In this document: positions 16,708-28,563 of the stretch, in pieces | Layout of the letters: each line of letters starts with the position of its first letter | How positions within the stretch are numbered: the stretch's first letter is position 1 | Assembly (NCBI GenBank): GCA_944332455.1 | Contig: CALVJY010000009.1 | Coordinates: 1-64,000, forward strand | Direction: 5' to 3' | Length of the DNA: 64,000 nt | Origin: an uncultured Clostridia bacterium | GTDB lineage: Bacteria > Bacillota > Clostridia > Christensenellales > HGM11417 | The notes under the pieces: model-generated | Database searches by the model: none | The model's input: only the letters and a program-made list of their open reading frames with translations | What the model was told of the DNA's origin: nothing | Program-made: the position numbers and the translations under genes

Positions 16708-17970
16708 ATGTACGATACTGCCAAGGCTCTGGAGATCGCCAAAGAGTTTTACGCCGGTTACGGCGTGGACGTGGATCAGGCCGTCAAGATCTGCGACGAG
16801 ACCCCTGTCTCCATCCACTGCTGGCAGGGCGACGACGTCATCGGCTTTGAAAAGAAGGCGGGCGCCCTCTCCGGCGGCATCATGACCACGGGCAACTATC
16901 CCGGGCGGGCCCGCACCCCCGAGGAGCTCCGCGCCGATATGGACGAAGTGTTCAAATTTGTCCCCGGCGCCAAAAAGGTCAACATCCACGCCAGCTACCT
17001 GGAGTCCGACAAAGCGGTAGACCGCAACGAGATCGAGCCCGAACATTTCAAAAACTGGGCCGACTGGGCGGTGGAGCGCGGCATGGGCCTGGACTTCAAC
17101 CCCACCTACTTCTCCCATCCCCTGGCCGCCAAGGGCACCCTTTCGGCCGCGGACGACAAAGTCCGGGAGTTCTGGATCGAGCACGGCATCCGCTGCCGCC
17201 GCATCGGCGACTACTTCGCCAAGCGCACCGGCAAGACCTGCGTGATCAACCACTGGACCCCCGACGGCGACAAGGAGTTCCCCATCGACACCATCTCGCC
17301 CCGGCTCCGCATGAAGGACAGCTATGACCGCATCTTCGAGGCCACCAAGGACGTCAAAAACGTCATGGACGGCATCGAATCCAAGGTCTTCGGCATCGGT
17401 CTGGAGGCCTACACCGTGGGCTCTCACGAGTTCTGCATGGGCTACGTGATGAGCAAAAAGTCCGACCACATCATCCTGACCCTGGACACCGGCCACTTCC
17501 ACCCCACCGAGGTGGTCTCGGCCAAGCTGGGCGCGGCGTATGCCTTCTCCGATCACGTGCTGCTGCACGTCTCCCGCCCCATCCGCTGGGATTCCGACCA
17601 CGTGGTGGCCTTTGACGACGAGACCCGCGCCATCATGGAAGAACTGGTCCGCCTGGGCAAGGTGCAGGATACCTACATCGCCACGGACTACTTCGACGCC
17701 TCCATCAACCGCGTGGCGGCCTGGGTCATCGGCCTGCGCAACACCAAAAAGGCCCTGCTGGCCGCCCTGCTCCAGCCCACCGAGCTGCTCAAAAAGACCG
17801 AGCGCGAGGGCGACGTGACCACTCGTCTGGCCCTCTCCCAGGAGTTCAAGGCCGCGCCCTTCTCCCTGGTCTGGGACGCCTACTGCGAGAAGGCCAACGC
17901 CGGCGTAGGCTCCGCCTGGCTGGATGCGGTCAAGGACTACGAGAAGAAAGTGACCTCCAAGCGGGGCTGA
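16708..17970 (+). CDS. rhaA: L-rhamnose isomerase
   Basis: A 420-residue RhaA, normal length for the family, converting L-rhamnose to L-rhamnulose in the cytoplasm with divalent metal ions. Family segments are obvious: SIHCWQGDDVIGFE near the N-terminus, IMTTGNYPGRA, KKVNIHASYLE, GLDFNPTYFSHPLA, GIRCRRIGDYFAKR, CVINHWTPDG, and the metal-site regions GLEAYTVGSHEFCMGYV and LTLDTGHFHPTEVVSAKL. The start follows GAAGGAGATTTGCT. It lies downstream of an AraC regulator on the same strand and ends in a strong terminator. No rhamnulokinase or rhamnulose-phosphate aldolase gene is adjacent; the class II aldolase at the left edge is a remote candidate. Confidence 0.96.
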   Translation: MYDTAKALEIAKEFYAGYGVDVDQAVKICDETPVSIHCWQGDDVIGFEKKAGALSGGIMTTGNYPGRARTPEELRADMDEVFKFVPGAKKVNIHASYLESDKAVDRNEIEPEHFKNWADWAVERGMGLDFNPTYFSHPLAAKGTLSAADDKVREFWIEHGIRCRRIGDYFAKRTGKTCVINHWTPDGDKEFPIDTISPRLRMKDSYDRIFEATKDVKNVMDGIESKVFGIGLEAYTVGSHEFCMGYVMSKKSDHIILTLDTGHFHPTEVVSAKLGAAYAFSDHVLLHVSRPIRWDSDHVVAFDDETRAIMEELVRLGKVQDTYIATDYFDASINRVAAWVIGLRNTKKALLAALLQPTELLKKTEREGDVTTRLALSQEFKAAPFSLVWDAYCEKANAGVGSAWLDAVKDYEKKVTSKRG

Positions 17971-18009
17971 AAAATTTTCCTAATTCCTGCACAGTATCAT
18001 GGATTCAAA

Positions 18010-18050
18010 CACGGCAAAGGCCTCCGCGTTTCGCGGAGGCCTTTGCCGTG
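18010..18050 (+). terminator. Terminator of rhaA
   Basis: A perfect 19-bp stem (CACGGCAAAGGCCTCCGCG and its complement) with a TTT loop lies 40 bases after the rhaA stop codon. A T-rich but not pure tract follows. Confidence 0.8.
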
Positions 18051-18156
18051 CTCCTTTCTCTGTCATTCTCCTTCCTCTGTCATACTCCCCTCTGTCATTC
18101 TCTTTCCTCTGCCGTTCCCCTTCCTCATTCCATTTAAAGGTTCTTTCAGGCAAGGG

Positions 18157-18190
18157 AAAAGGCCGCCGCGAACCAGTCGCGACGGCCTTT
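18157..18190. terminator. Hairpin between rhaA and ppdK, probably a bidirectional terminator
   Basis: Stem AAGGCCGCCGCGA / TCGCGACGGCCTTTT with one mismatch and a short loop, flanked by A and T runs. It lies between convergent rhaA and ppdK. The rest of 17971-18339 is C/T-rich sequence with no gene. Confidence 0.6.
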
Positions 18191-18339
18191 TGATGTTTAA
18201 CCGCAACGGCGGCCGGGAAACCCCGGTCATGCATGCCGCTCCGGCCTTTGGCGATTGACTTTTCCCCCTTCCGGGGGCCCCCCTCCTGTCCAAAGTCGGA
18301 GCCCGATTCCGGGGCCGGCCTGTTAAAGGGCAGGCGATC

Positions 18340-21063
<2,724 letters not shown>

Positions 21064-21469
21064 GAAACGTATATCCTCCTAAATTTGTCACGATCGATGG
21101 GACGATCCTCTCAGACCGTCATCTTATATTTTAATATAAACCCGGATTTTTCACAAGTATTTTGAGGCCGTTTTCCGAATTTTTTTGCCCTCCGCCCCCC
21201 AAAATCAGCAAAAGCGGGCCTCTCCCGTCGGGGGTCGGGCGATCGGCGCTCCGAAAGACAGGCGGCAGGTGCGGGCGAGAAAAAGCCCCCTGGGCCTGCG
21301 GGCGCAGTCAGGATGACCCCGTCCGGCAAGGCCGCTCAGGGCCCGGTCCGGCCTCCCCTCCGCTCCGGAATCCCGCTTTGTCCCACGGCCCACTCCCGAA
21401 GTCCGAAGCGGCCGGGTCTATGGCTAAAACGGCTATAAACGCGCTTTGCCCCGCGCCCGAGTCCGAAGA
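21064..21469. other. Gene-free interval holding the ppdK promoter
   Basis: The ppdK promoter lies at 21128-21156 on the minus strand: TTGTGA (21151-21156), 17-base spacer, TAAAAT (21128-21133). The remaining approximately 300 bases up to the DUF2156 stop codon are GC-rich, without a reading frame, repeat or hairpin I can defend. Confidence 0.6.
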
Positions 21470-22363
21470 TCAGGCCTCCGGGGCGCGGAGCCGGCAGCGG
21501 TACTTGGGCAGCACGTACAGGGGGTGATAGGACAGTTTGGCCTGCCGCAGCCCCTCCAGTCCCATGTCCTCGCAGCGGTTGATGCGCTCCACGTCCGCAA
21601 ACAGGCGGGCGGCGGTCTCCCGGTTGATCAGCTGGAACAGCCCCTTGACGTCGGGCAGGGCCTTTTCGATGATCTCGATGCCGGCCTGGGGGGCCATCTT
21701 CTCGCTCATGGAGAAGGCGGCGATCTGCCCGTCCATGCGCAGCACGCCGATCCGCAGCTCCAGCTCCCTCCAGGCGGCAAAGCCCCGCTCGATGGCCTCG
21801 GTCTCCTCGCCGTCCTCCTCCCCCTTGGCCTCGGCCCAGGCCGCGTTCACGGCCAGACATCCCTCCAGGTCCCCGGGTTCGAACTCCGAAAAGGAAAAGG
21901 TGTGCTCGCGCAGAAAGGCGTTGATCAGATTGCGCTTCTGGTGGAGCTTTTTGCCGGCCAGGGTGGCCAGGGCGGACTGTTCGTAGATGTACTCCCCCGC
22001 CCCGGGATCCTCCTCGTAGGTGAAGGCGCCGGGCATGTCCCGCTCCATTAGCTCCCGCATCTGCGGGCAGACGTAGCGGATCTCGAAGGGCAGGCCCTCC
22101 CCCTCCATGACCGACCGCATGAAATCGAACATGGGACGGAGGGAGCGGTTCCGGTCGAACAGCAGGGGGGCCACCATGTGCGGAGGCTCCTCCCCCACGT
22201 GGGAGCAGAACAGCAGCCCGTCCTCGTGTGGGCAGATGCCGATGTGGTAGGACGGCTGCCACATGTAGGACTGCGCAAAGCTGAATTTGGAATTCTCGTT
22301 CCGGCCGCACACCCGGCCGTAGAGGGCCCGGTGTTCCAGCCGCAGGGGCTCAAACTTTCTCAT
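21470..22363 (-). CDS. DUF2156 (LPG synthase C-terminal-like) protein
   Basis: A 297-residue cytoplasmic protein of the DUF2156 family, related to the GNAT-fold aminoacyl-transferase half of MprF/lysylphosphatidylglycerol synthases. Supporting segments are SFAQSYMWQPSYHIGI near the N-terminus, KLHQKRNLINAFLREH in the middle, and the C-terminal stretch INRCEDMGLEGLRQAKLSYHP, which is typical of the family. There is no membrane domain, so it is the stand-alone form. It follows rpsR on the same strand after a 50-base gap and may be read from the rpsF-ssb-rpsR transcript. The true substrate is unknown. Confidence 0.85.
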   Translation of the reverse strand: MRKFEPLRLEHRALYGRVCGRNENSKFSFAQSYMWQPSYHIGICPHEDGLLFCSHVGEEPPHMVAPLLFDRNRSLRPMFDFMRSVMEGEGLPFEIRYVCPQMRELMERDMPGAFTYEEDPGAGEYIYEQSALATLAGKKLHQKRNLINAFLREHTFSFSEFEPGDLEGCLAVNAAWAEAKGEEDGEETEAIERGFAAWRELELRIGVLRMDGQIAAFSMSEKMAPQAGIEIIEKALPDVKGLFQLINRETAARLFADVERINRCEDMGLEGLRQAKLSYHPLYVLPKYRCRLRAPEA

Positions 22364-22414
22364 TGCAATAAAAAAAGGCCGCAGCGCGCAGCATACAGCC
22401 CCTTTTCCGATCGG

Positions 22415-22741
22415 TCAGTCCGCCTTGAAGGGCAAAAGAGCCATGACGCGGGCGCGCTTGATGGCCAGAGCCAGCCTTCTCTGATGCGCGGCGCACACGC
22501 CGCTCATGCGGCGGGGAATGATCTTACCCTTTTCGGTGGTGAATTTTTTGATTTTCTGAATGTCCTTGTAGTCGATCTCCTCCACCTTTTCGGCGCAGAA
22601 GAGGCAGACTTTCCGCTTGGGCATCCTCTTGGCCGGGCGGCGGGCCGGCTTCTCCTCGGCCGGGGCCGCGGCGGGCGCCGCGTTCGCGTTGGCGGCGGGA
22701 GCGGGATTGGCGGCCGGAGCCGTCGTGTTTTCGTTGTTCAT
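22415..22741 (-). CDS. rpsR: 30S ribosomal protein S18
   Basis: S18 core [32 protein letters not shown]-type sequence followed by [29 protein letters not shown], which binds 16S rRNA and contacts S6. Two cysteines in CLFC are kept. The N-terminus carries an unusual Ala/Pro/Asn-rich extension of about 38 residues before the conserved part. The ATG at 22741 follows AGGAGGT; an upstream in-frame start (22762) overlaps the ribosome site and is rejected. It is third in the rpsF-ssb-rpsR operon. Confidence 0.96.
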   Translation of the reverse strand: MNNENTTAPAANPAPAANANAAPAAAPAEEKPARRPAKRMPKRKVCLFCAEKVEEIDYKDIQKIKKFTTEKGKIIPRRMSGVCAAHQRRLALAIKRARVMALLPFKAD

Positions 22742-22807
22742 GCTCGAATGACCTCCTGTCAAAAATGTTGAGGCTCAAAAGCCAGATGGTCTGAAAAAAA
22801 TGTTCCC

Positions 22808-23227
22808 TTAGAAGGGCAGATCGTCGTCGGCCACCGGTTCGAGTTCGGCCACCGCCTTCTTGCGGGAAGGAGCGGGGCGGTCCTCGGAAAAGCTTTCCCC
22901 GGCCTCGGAATTCCTGCTGGTCAGAAACTCCACCTCGTCGGCCACGATCTCGGTCACATAGCGCTTGCTGCCGTCGTTGGCCTCGTAGGTGCGGGTCTGC
23001 AGCGAGCCGCAGACGCCGGCCTTGCTTCCCTTTTTCAGGTAGCGGTGGCAGTTTTCGCCCTGCTGGCGCCAGACCACGATGTTAAAAAAGTCGGCCTCCC
23101 GATTGCCCTCCGCGTTGGCAAAGCGGCGCTGGACGGCCAGCGAAAAGGTGCAGACCGAGATCCCGCTGGAAGTCTGCTTCAGCTCGGGGTCCCGGGTCAG
23201 ATTTCCGACCAGAATGACTTTGTTCAT
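22808..23227 (-). CDS. ssb: Single-stranded DNA-binding protein
   Basis: A 139-residue SSB. The OB-fold begins [17 protein letters not shown] and includes FSLAVQRRF and [14 protein letters not shown] charged linker leads to the acidic C-terminal tip DDDLPF, which recruits replication and repair partners. It lies between rpsF and rpsR as in most Firmicutes and is read from the same promoter. Length is slightly shorter than B. subtilis SsbA, mainly in the linker. Confidence 0.97.
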   Translation of the reverse strand: MNKVILVGNLTRDPELKQTSSGISVCTFSLAVQRRFANAEGNREADFFNIVVWRQQGENCHRYLKKGSKAGVCGSLQTRTYEANDGSKRYVTEIVADEVEFLTSRNSEAGESFSEDRPAPSRKKAVAELEPVADDDLPF

Positions 23228-23251
23228 ACCTTACCTCCTGCGCGGCCGGCC

Positions 23252-23533
23252 TTACAGGCGGACGACCATTTTGCGCACGATCTCGTCCGAAATCCCCATC
23301 TGCCGCTCCAGCTCTTTGGGAACGGTGGGATCAGCCGTGAAAGTCATCAAGACGTAGTAGCCCTCGGTCTTGTAGTCGATGGGATAAGCATAGCGCTTGG
23401 TCCCCCACTTCTCCGTCTTTTCGACGGTGCCGTTGAGCGAGGTGATCAACGTCTCGTACTTCGCAATCACAGCCTCTTTTGCAGCGTCATCCAGCTCGTT
23501 GAGGATGATGTACAAAACTTCGTACCTGTTCAT
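23252..23533 (-). CDS. rpsF: 30S ribosomal protein S6
   Basis: A 93-residue S6 starting MNRYEVLYIILNELDDA, with WGTKRYAYPIDYKTEGYYVLM and the C-terminal IVRKMVVRL. It binds 16S rRNA in partnership with S18. The start is fixed by AAGGAGGTG nine bases upstream; the frame remains open further upstream but has no family sequence. It is the first gene of the rpsF-ssb-rpsR operon. Confidence 0.97.
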   Translation of the reverse strand: MNRYEVLYIILNELDDAAKEAVIAKYETLITSLNGTVEKTEKWGTKRYAYPIDYKTEGYYVLMTFTADPTVPKELERQMGISDEIVRKMVVRL

Positions 23534-23632
23534 GTGAAAACACCTCCTTGTGGACATAAGGCTCCGGAAAGGCCGGAGCAAGAAGTTTTTTGTCCCCTCC
23601 CCGGGAAGCCCCGAAGGATTCGACATTGGTAT

Positions 23633-23661
23633 ATTATAACATAACCGCCCTGATCTGACAA
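23633..23661 (-). promoter_or_regulatory. Promoter of the rpsF-ssb-rpsR operon
   Basis: TTGTCA (23656-23661) and perfect TATAAT (23633-23638) with a 17-base spacer; the leader is about 95 bases long. Confidence 0.85.
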
Positions 23662-23867
23662 GCAAATCGAGGCGGTTTTTAACAAAAATTTCACAATTCA
23701 TGACTTGGCTTTCATCAAATTTTGTTTCTGTTGCTGTTTCTTTGTGCCCGCTGTTGTTTTATTTACGCTGGCTGCCTCCTTCCCTGCCGGCGCCGTTCCG
23801 GTCGGATCCGGCGAAAAAGTCCCTCAAAGCTGCTCTTTTACGCTCCGGGCTCTTTCCCTGCTGAAAA

Positions 23868-24050
23868 CCGGGCCGGCCTTCGGAGGCGACCCTCCGCCTT
23901 TTCGGATGAATACCGGACGGCCTTCGGGTGCAGTCCTCCGCCTTTTCGAGTGTAGGCCGGACGGCCTTGGAGTGCGACCCTCCGCCTTTTTAGATGAATA
24001 ACGGACGGCCTTCGGGTGTAGTCCTCCGCCTTTTCGAGTGAAGACCGGGG
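23868..24050. repeat. 44-45-bp tandem repeat, four copies
   Basis: Units starting (C)CGGACGGCCTTCGGGTG and continuing with a CCTCCGCCTTTTCGAGTG-type half recur four times between proS and rpsF. The gap 23702-24145 otherwise holds no gene, and no clear proS terminator. Confidence 0.85.
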
Positions 24051-24145
24051 GCTTTTCCCGTTTGGTCCTCGCCGGGCCTCAACAGGCCCTGGCTCACCCG
24101 CAAGAGCGGGAACGGACCGGGCGATCCGGTCTTCCGCCGGGCGGA

Positions 24146-25576
24146 TCAATAGGCCTTGGCGAACAGCACAGTGTGCTTGGCCGGTTTGCCGCAGCACACG
24201 CAGGTCCCGGAAGCCTCCTCGTCGAAGGGCATGACCCGGGCGGTGGCGGCGGTCTCCTCCTTGATCCTGTCCTCGCAGGCCCGGTCGCCGCACCAGCCGC
24301 ACTTGACGAAGTTGCCGTTTACAGCCTCTTTGAAGTCCTCGAAATCGCCGGCGGTCACCACATGGGAATCGCGGAAGGCCCGGGACTTTTCCAGCATGTT
24401 CTTCTGGATCTCCTCCAGCAGGGCGGACACCGATCCGGCCAGCCCCTCCATGGGCAGGGTCTGCTTTTCCAGGGTGTCCCGCCGGGCCACAAAGACGGTC
24501 CCCTGCTCGATGTCCCTGGGGCCGACCTCGATCCGGACGGGCGCCCCCTTCATCTCCCACTCGTTGAACTTCCAGCCGGGCGAGTAGTCCCTGCTGTCCA
24601 GCTCGGCCCGGATGCCGGCCTTTTCCAGGGCGGAGAACAGCTCGGCGGCCTTTTCCCTGACCCCGGGTCTGTGGTCGGCAATGGGGATGATGACGGCCTG
24701 GACCGGAGCCACATGCGGAGGTAGCACCAGGCCGCGCTGATCGCCGTGGGCCATGATCAGGGCTCCAATCAGCCGGGTGGATACCCCCCAGCTGGAGGAA
24801 TAGGCGTACTTGTGCTTGCCGTCCCGGTCCAGGAACTGCATGTTGAAGGCCTTGGCGAAGTTCTGTCCCAGGTAGTGGGAGGTGCCGGCCTGCAGGCTCT
24901 TGCCGTCCAGCATCATGGCCTCCATGCCGAAGGTGGCCACGGCGCCGGCGAACTTCTCCTTTTCGGTCTTGCGGCCCACGAAGACCGGCACGGCCAGCAC
25001 GGTCTCGGCGAACTCGCGGTAGACCTCCAGCATCTGCATGGTCTCGGCCAGGGCCTCCTCCTCGGTGGCGTGCGCGGTGTGGCCCTCCTGCCACAGAAAT
25101 TCGCTGGTGCGCAAAAAGGGCCGGGTGGTCTTTTCCCAGCGGACCACATTGGCCCACTGGTTGATCTTGATGGGCAGGTCGCGGTAGGACTGCATCCACT
25201 TGGCGTACATCTCGCAGATGATGGTCTCGGAGGTGGGGCGGACCACCAGCTTTTCGGCCAGTTCGGCCCCGCCGGCATAGGTCACCACCGCCACCTCGGG
25301 GGCAAAGCCCTCCACGTGCTCGGCCTCACGCTTTAAGTAGCTTTCAGGGATGAACATGGGAAAGTAGGCGTTCCGGTGGCCGGTGGCCTTGAAACGGGCG
25401 TCCAGCTCCTTTTGAATGATCTCCCAGATGGCGTAGCCGTAGGGACGGATGACCATGGTCCCCTTGACCGGTCCGTAGTCCACCAGCCCGGTCTTTAAGA
25501 CCACGTCGGTGTACCACTGGGGGAAGTCGGCCTTCATGTCGGCCACTTCGCGCACAAATTCTGTCTGCTTTGCCAT
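24146..25576 (-). CDS. proS: Proline--tRNA ligase (archaeal/eukaryal-like type)
   Basis: A 476-residue class II synthetase that charges tRNA-Pro. Motif 2 region RPTSETIICEMYAKW and FLRTSEFLWQEGHTAHAT, motif 3 GALIMAHGDQRGLVLPP, and an anticodon-binding domain are present. There is no editing (INS) insertion, and the C-terminus has a Cys4 zinc module (KCGWC...CVCCGKPA) ending in a tyrosine, all features of the short archaeal-like ProRS found in some bacteria. The ATG at 25576 follows AGAGGT. It has its own strong promoter and stands alone. Confidence 0.96.
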   Translation of the reverse strand: MAKQTEFVREVADMKADFPQWYTDVVLKTGLVDYGPVKGTMVIRPYGYAIWEIIQKELDARFKATGHRNAYFPMFIPESYLKREAEHVEGFAPEVAVVTYAGGAELAEKLVVRPTSETIICEMYAKWMQSYRDLPIKINQWANVVRWEKTTRPFLRTSEFLWQEGHTAHATEEEALAETMQMLEVYREFAETVLAVPVFVGRKTEKEKFAGAVATFGMEAMMLDGKSLQAGTSHYLGQNFAKAFNMQFLDRDGKHKYAYSSSWGVSTRLIGALIMAHGDQRGLVLPPHVAPVQAVIIPIADHRPGVREKAAELFSALEKAGIRAELDSRDYSPGWKFNEWEMKGAPVRIEVGPRDIEQGTVFVARRDTLEKQTLPMEGLAGSVSALLEEIQKNMLEKSRAFRDSHVVTAGDFEDFKEAVNGNFVKCGWCGDRACEDRIKEETAATARVMPFDEEASGTCVCCGKPAKHTVLFAKAY

Positions 25577-25625
25577 GTCCAAACCTCTTTTTGTAAAAAA
25601 AATCCACGGAAAATCCGTATAGATG

Positions 25626-25654
25626 ATTATAACATGTTTTTCCGGGGAAGTCAA
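25626..25654 (-). promoter_or_regulatory. Promoter of proS
   Basis: TTGACT (25649-25654) and TATAAT (25626-25631), 17-base spacer. The leader is about 40 bases, too short for a T-box. Confidence 0.85.
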
Positions 25655-25953
25655 TAAAACCGTTCCCCCATTTTTCTCAAAATCCGCATTTTCGAAATCG
25701 GCCTCCGCTCCTTCGCGGTCAAAACCAGCGTTCAGTCCGTCAACCTCCGGAGGGGCCTGAATTTCCGCATTTCAAGGTCTTTGCTTTTCCCTTCCCTGAA
25801 AAGTGAAAAGACCGGCTGCTCCGGACGGCACAACGGCAAAAAACGGCCAAAAAAATCGATTTCGCACGGGTGCAACCGGCAAAAGCAGGCGCGGAAAAAG
25901 AAAGCGCAGGAAAGGTGAAAAAGTCGGGCGGGGCCTGCGGGAAGGCCAAAAGC

Positions 25954-25982
25954 TTGCGGAAGGCGGAAAAATATGGTAAAAT
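25954..25982 (+). promoter_or_regulatory. Promoter of ppa
   Basis: TTGCGG (25954-25959) and TAAAAT (25977-25982) with a 17-base spacer, 20 bases before the ppa start codon. Confidence 0.65.
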
Positions 25983-26002
25983 AAAAGAAAAGGAGTTTTT
26001 CC

Positions 26003-26527
26003 ATGAACATCTGGCACGACATCGATCCCGGGCGCATCACCCCCGAAAATTTTGAAGTCCTCATCGAGATCCCCAAGGGGAGCAAGACCAAGTACGAGCT
26101 GGACAAGGAGACCGGCCTGCTGAAGATCGACCGCGTGTTGTACACTTCCACCGTCTACCCGGCCAACTATGGCTTTATCCCCCGCACCTACGCGGACGAC
26201 GGCGACCCCCTCGACGCCCTCGTGCTCTGCCATGAATCCGTCTACCCCATGACGCTGGTCCACTGCTACCCCATCGGCGTCATCAAGATGACCGACAGCG
26301 GCGCACTGGACGAAAAGATCATCGCCATCCCCTTCCGGGACCCCACCTACAACAGCTACCGCGACATCCGGGAACTGCCCAAACACATCTTCGACGAGAT
26401 GATGCACTTCTTCGAGGTCTACAAGACGCTCGAGCACAAGAAGACCACCGTGCGCGAGATCGCGGGCCGCGAAGAGGCCGTGGCCGTCGTCCGAAAGTGC
26501 GTCGGGATCTATGCCGAAAAGTTTTAG
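26003..26527 (+). CDS. ppa: Inorganic pyrophosphatase, family I
   Basis: A 174-residue soluble pyrophosphatase, normal length. It hydrolyses PPi to two Pi with Mg2+. The N-terminal VLIEIPKGSKTKYELDKETG, the substrate-contact YPANYGFIPRTYADDGDPLDALV and the second acidic cluster (RDPTYNSYRDI) are the family hallmarks; the metal-binding DDGDPLD is intact. The ATG follows AAAAGGAG. It stands alone between divergent proS and convergent trpB, with its own promoter and terminator. Its activity opposes PPi formation by PPDK in the direction of PEP synthesis. Confidence 0.97.
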   Translation: MNIWHDIDPGRITPENFEVLIEIPKGSKTKYELDKETGLLKIDRVLYTSTVYPANYGFIPRTYADDGDPLDALVLCHESVYPMTLVHCYPIGVIKMTDSGALDEKIIAIPFRDPTYNSYRDIRELPKHIFDEMMHFFEVYKTLEHKKTTVREIAGREEAVAVVRKCVGIYAEKF

Positions 26528-26574
26528 CCCCTGGAAAAGTTTTAGGCCTTAATGATGACGGAAAATCACCGATC

Positions 26575-26626
26575 AAAAAACCGCTGTCCGCTTTCTCTTT
26601 GGGAAAGCCTTGCAGCGGTTTTTTTG
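26575..26626 (+). terminator. Terminator of ppa
   Basis: AAAAAACCGCTG ... CAGCGGTTTTTTT forms a stem around a 29-base loop that can itself pair, 50 bases after the ppa stop codon. The A and T runs make it usable on both strands. Confidence 0.75.
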
Positions 26627-26649
26627 TTTCGTCTTTTTTTCCGGAAAAC

Positions 26650-26848
26650 GCGGGTTTCAGCGTGTTTTTCGGCGCAGGTCTTGGCCTGATCTCAACGCCG
26701 TTTTCAAACGATTTTCCGGCGTCTTAAGCGCGGGTTTCAATGTGTTTTCCGGCATCTCGGGCATAGGTCTTAAATGCGGATTTCAATGCGTTTTCCGGCG
26801 CAGGTCTTGGTCTGATCTCGGCGCCGTTTTCAGATGTCTTAAGCGCGG
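26650..26848. repeat. Degenerate compound repeat reaching into the trpB stop codon
   Basis: Unit A (GCGGGTTTCAATGTGTTTTC-like) occurs at about 26650, 26730 and 26776. Unit B (GCAGGTCTTGGTCTGATCTC-like) occurs at about 26674 and 26799. The string GTCTTAAGCGCGGG is found at 26721 and again at 26836-26849, where it contains the trpB stop codon. The interval 26528-26838 has no gene. Confidence 0.8.
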
Positions 26849-28227
26849 GCCTCCCGGTTCTGGGGAATGTCCGGCAGGGAATCGAAGCCCCTTTTCAGGT
26901 CCTCGTCGGTGGGGACGTAATCGCTCATCTTCCCCTCGTGGTAGGCCGTGTAGGCGGTCAGATCGAAATAGCCCGTGCCGGTCAGGCCGAAGAGGATGAC
27001 CTTTTTCTCCCCGCTCTCCCGGCAGCGGAGGGCCTCGTCCATGGCCGCCCGGATGGCGTGGGCGGACTCGGGGGCGGGCAGGATGCCCTCGCAGCGGGCA
27101 AAGCGGACGGCGGCCTCGAACACCTTGGTCTGCTCCACCGAGACGGCCTCGAGATAGCCGTCGTGATACAGTTTGGAGAGGGTGGGGCTCATGCCGTGGT
27201 AGCGCAGGCCGCCGGCGTGGTTGGGCGAGGGCATGAAGCCGCAGCCCAGGGTGTACATCCGCATCAGCGGGGTGGTTTTGCCGGTGTCGCCGAAGTCGTA
27301 GGCGTACCGTCCCCGGGTCAGCGAGGGGCAGGAGGCCGGCTCCACCGCCACGAAGCGGATGTCGTTCTTCCCCTGCAGCCGTTCCCCCATGAAGGGGGCG
27401 ATCAGGCCGCCCAGGTTGGAGCCTCCCCCCGCGCAGCCGATGACGACGTCGGGGACGATGCCGAATTTGTCCATGGCCAGCTTGGCCTCCAGGCCGATGA
27501 CGGACTGATGCAGCAGCACGTGGTCGAGCACGCTGCCCAGCACATAGCGGCAGTCCGGCGCAGCGGCGGCCACTTCCACGGCCTCGGAGATGGCGCAGCC
27601 CAGCGAGCCGCCGGTCTCCGGGAACTCGGCCAAAATTTTGCGCCCGGCCTCGGTGGTGTCCGAGGGCGAGGGAATGACTTTGGCGCCGTAGGTCTCCATG
27701 ACCGCCCTGCGGTAGGGCTTCTGCCGGGCGCTGACCTTGACCATGTAGACGGTCAGATCCAGATGGTAAAAGGCGGCCGCCATGGCCAGCGCGGTCCCCC
27801 ACTGTCCGGCTCCGGTCTCGGTGGTCAGGCGGGTGATGCCCTGCTCTTTGGCGTAGTAGGCCTGGGCCACCGCGCTGTTGAGCTTGTGGGAGCCCGAGGT
27901 GTTGTTGCCCTCGAATTTGTAGTAGATCTCGGCCGGGGTCTTAAGTTCCCGCTCCAGGTAGTAGGCCCGGGTCAGCGGCGAGGGCCGCACCATGTTGTAA
28001 AATTCCCGGATGCCCTCGGGGATCTCGATGTAAGGGGTGGTCTGATCCAGTTCCTGCTCAATGAGGCCGTCGCAGAAGATGGGCCTTAGATCGTCGGCCG
28101 TGCAGGGCTTTAAGGTGGCCGGGTTCAGAAAGGGCTCGTGCTTTTCCTTCATGAAGGCGCGCAGATTGTACCAGGCCCGGGGCAGCTCCTCTTCGGTCAA
28201 ATAGATCTTGGTGGGGATTTTTGCCAT
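26839..28227 (-). CDS. trpB: TrpB2-type tryptophan synthase beta-like protein
   Basis: A 462-residue PLP enzyme of the long TrpB2 branch. The PLP lysine lies in NNTSGSHKLNSA, the phosphate-binding loop is CAGGGSN, and ETGAGQWGTA gives the indole-site glutamate region. TrpB2 joins indole and serine into tryptophan. No trpA is next to it, which is usual for this branch, whose members often act as indole-salvage enzymes. Upstream is a complete T-box with a UGG specifier, so expression should rise when tRNA-Trp is uncharged. The start follows AGGAGGAACA. The last codons overlap a repeat. Confidence 0.95.
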   Translation of the reverse strand: MAKIPTKIYLTEEELPRAWYNLRAFMKEKHEPFLNPATLKPCTADDLRPIFCDGLIEQELDQTTPYIEIPEGIREFYNMVRPSPLTRAYYLERELKTPAEIYYKFEGNNTSGSHKLNSAVAQAYYAKEQGITRLTTETGAGQWGTALAMAAAFYHLDLTVYMVKVSARQKPYRRAVMETYGAKVIPSPSDTTEAGRKILAEFPETGGSLGCAISEAVEVAAAAPDCRYVLGSVLDHVLLHQSVIGLEAKLAMDKFGIVPDVVIGCAGGGSNLGGLIAPFMGERLQGKNDIRFVAVEPASCPSLTRGRYAYDFGDTGKTTPLMRMYTLGCGFMPSPNHAGGLRYHGMSPTLSKLYHDGYLEAVSVEQTKVFEAAVRFARCEGILPAPESAHAIRAAMDEALRCRESGEKKVILFGLTGTGYFDLTAYTAYHEGKMSDYVPTDEDLKRGFDSLPDIPQNREARA

Positions 28228-28269
28228 GTTCTGTTCCTCCTTTGGGAAAAATAATATTGCAGTTTTGAC

Positions 28270-28557
28270 CGAAAAGAGTAGAAAAAAACACGGACCGCTC
28301 CGCCCCATTGGGACGGACGAGCCGTGTTGCCACCCAAATTCATAGTCAAAAAAACTACCTCTGCCGATACGCTGCGCAAATTCTTGCCGACATATCTGCT
28401 CCCGATAACGCAGGAGAGGCGTCGCGGACTACTGCGGTTCGCCCGCGCCCTCGGCGGTCCATTCCCCTTTCCTCGCCTCCGCCCCACTTTCACCCTGACG
28501 GGGCTCTCTTTGGTCGGCGATCCTGAAAGCGTACTCTTCCGCTTCAACGGTTTATCG
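28270..28557 (-). promoter_or_regulatory. T-box riboswitch (tRNA-Trp specifier) controlling trpB
   Basis: Minus-strand leader with every T-box landmark: Stem I opening GAAGCGGAAGAGTA, the distal AGAGAG and GGGTGAAAG elements, a specifier bulge GAA-TGG-ACC with the Trp codon at 28459-28461, AGTAGTCCGCGACG of the lower leader, and the T-box sequence TTGGGTGGCAACACGGC at about 28320-28338. A terminator hairpin ending in TTTTTTT (about 28283-28330) competes with the antiterminator. Uncharged tRNA-Trp should stabilise the antiterminator and turn on trpB. Confidence 0.93.
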
Positions 28558-28563
28558 CTTAAA

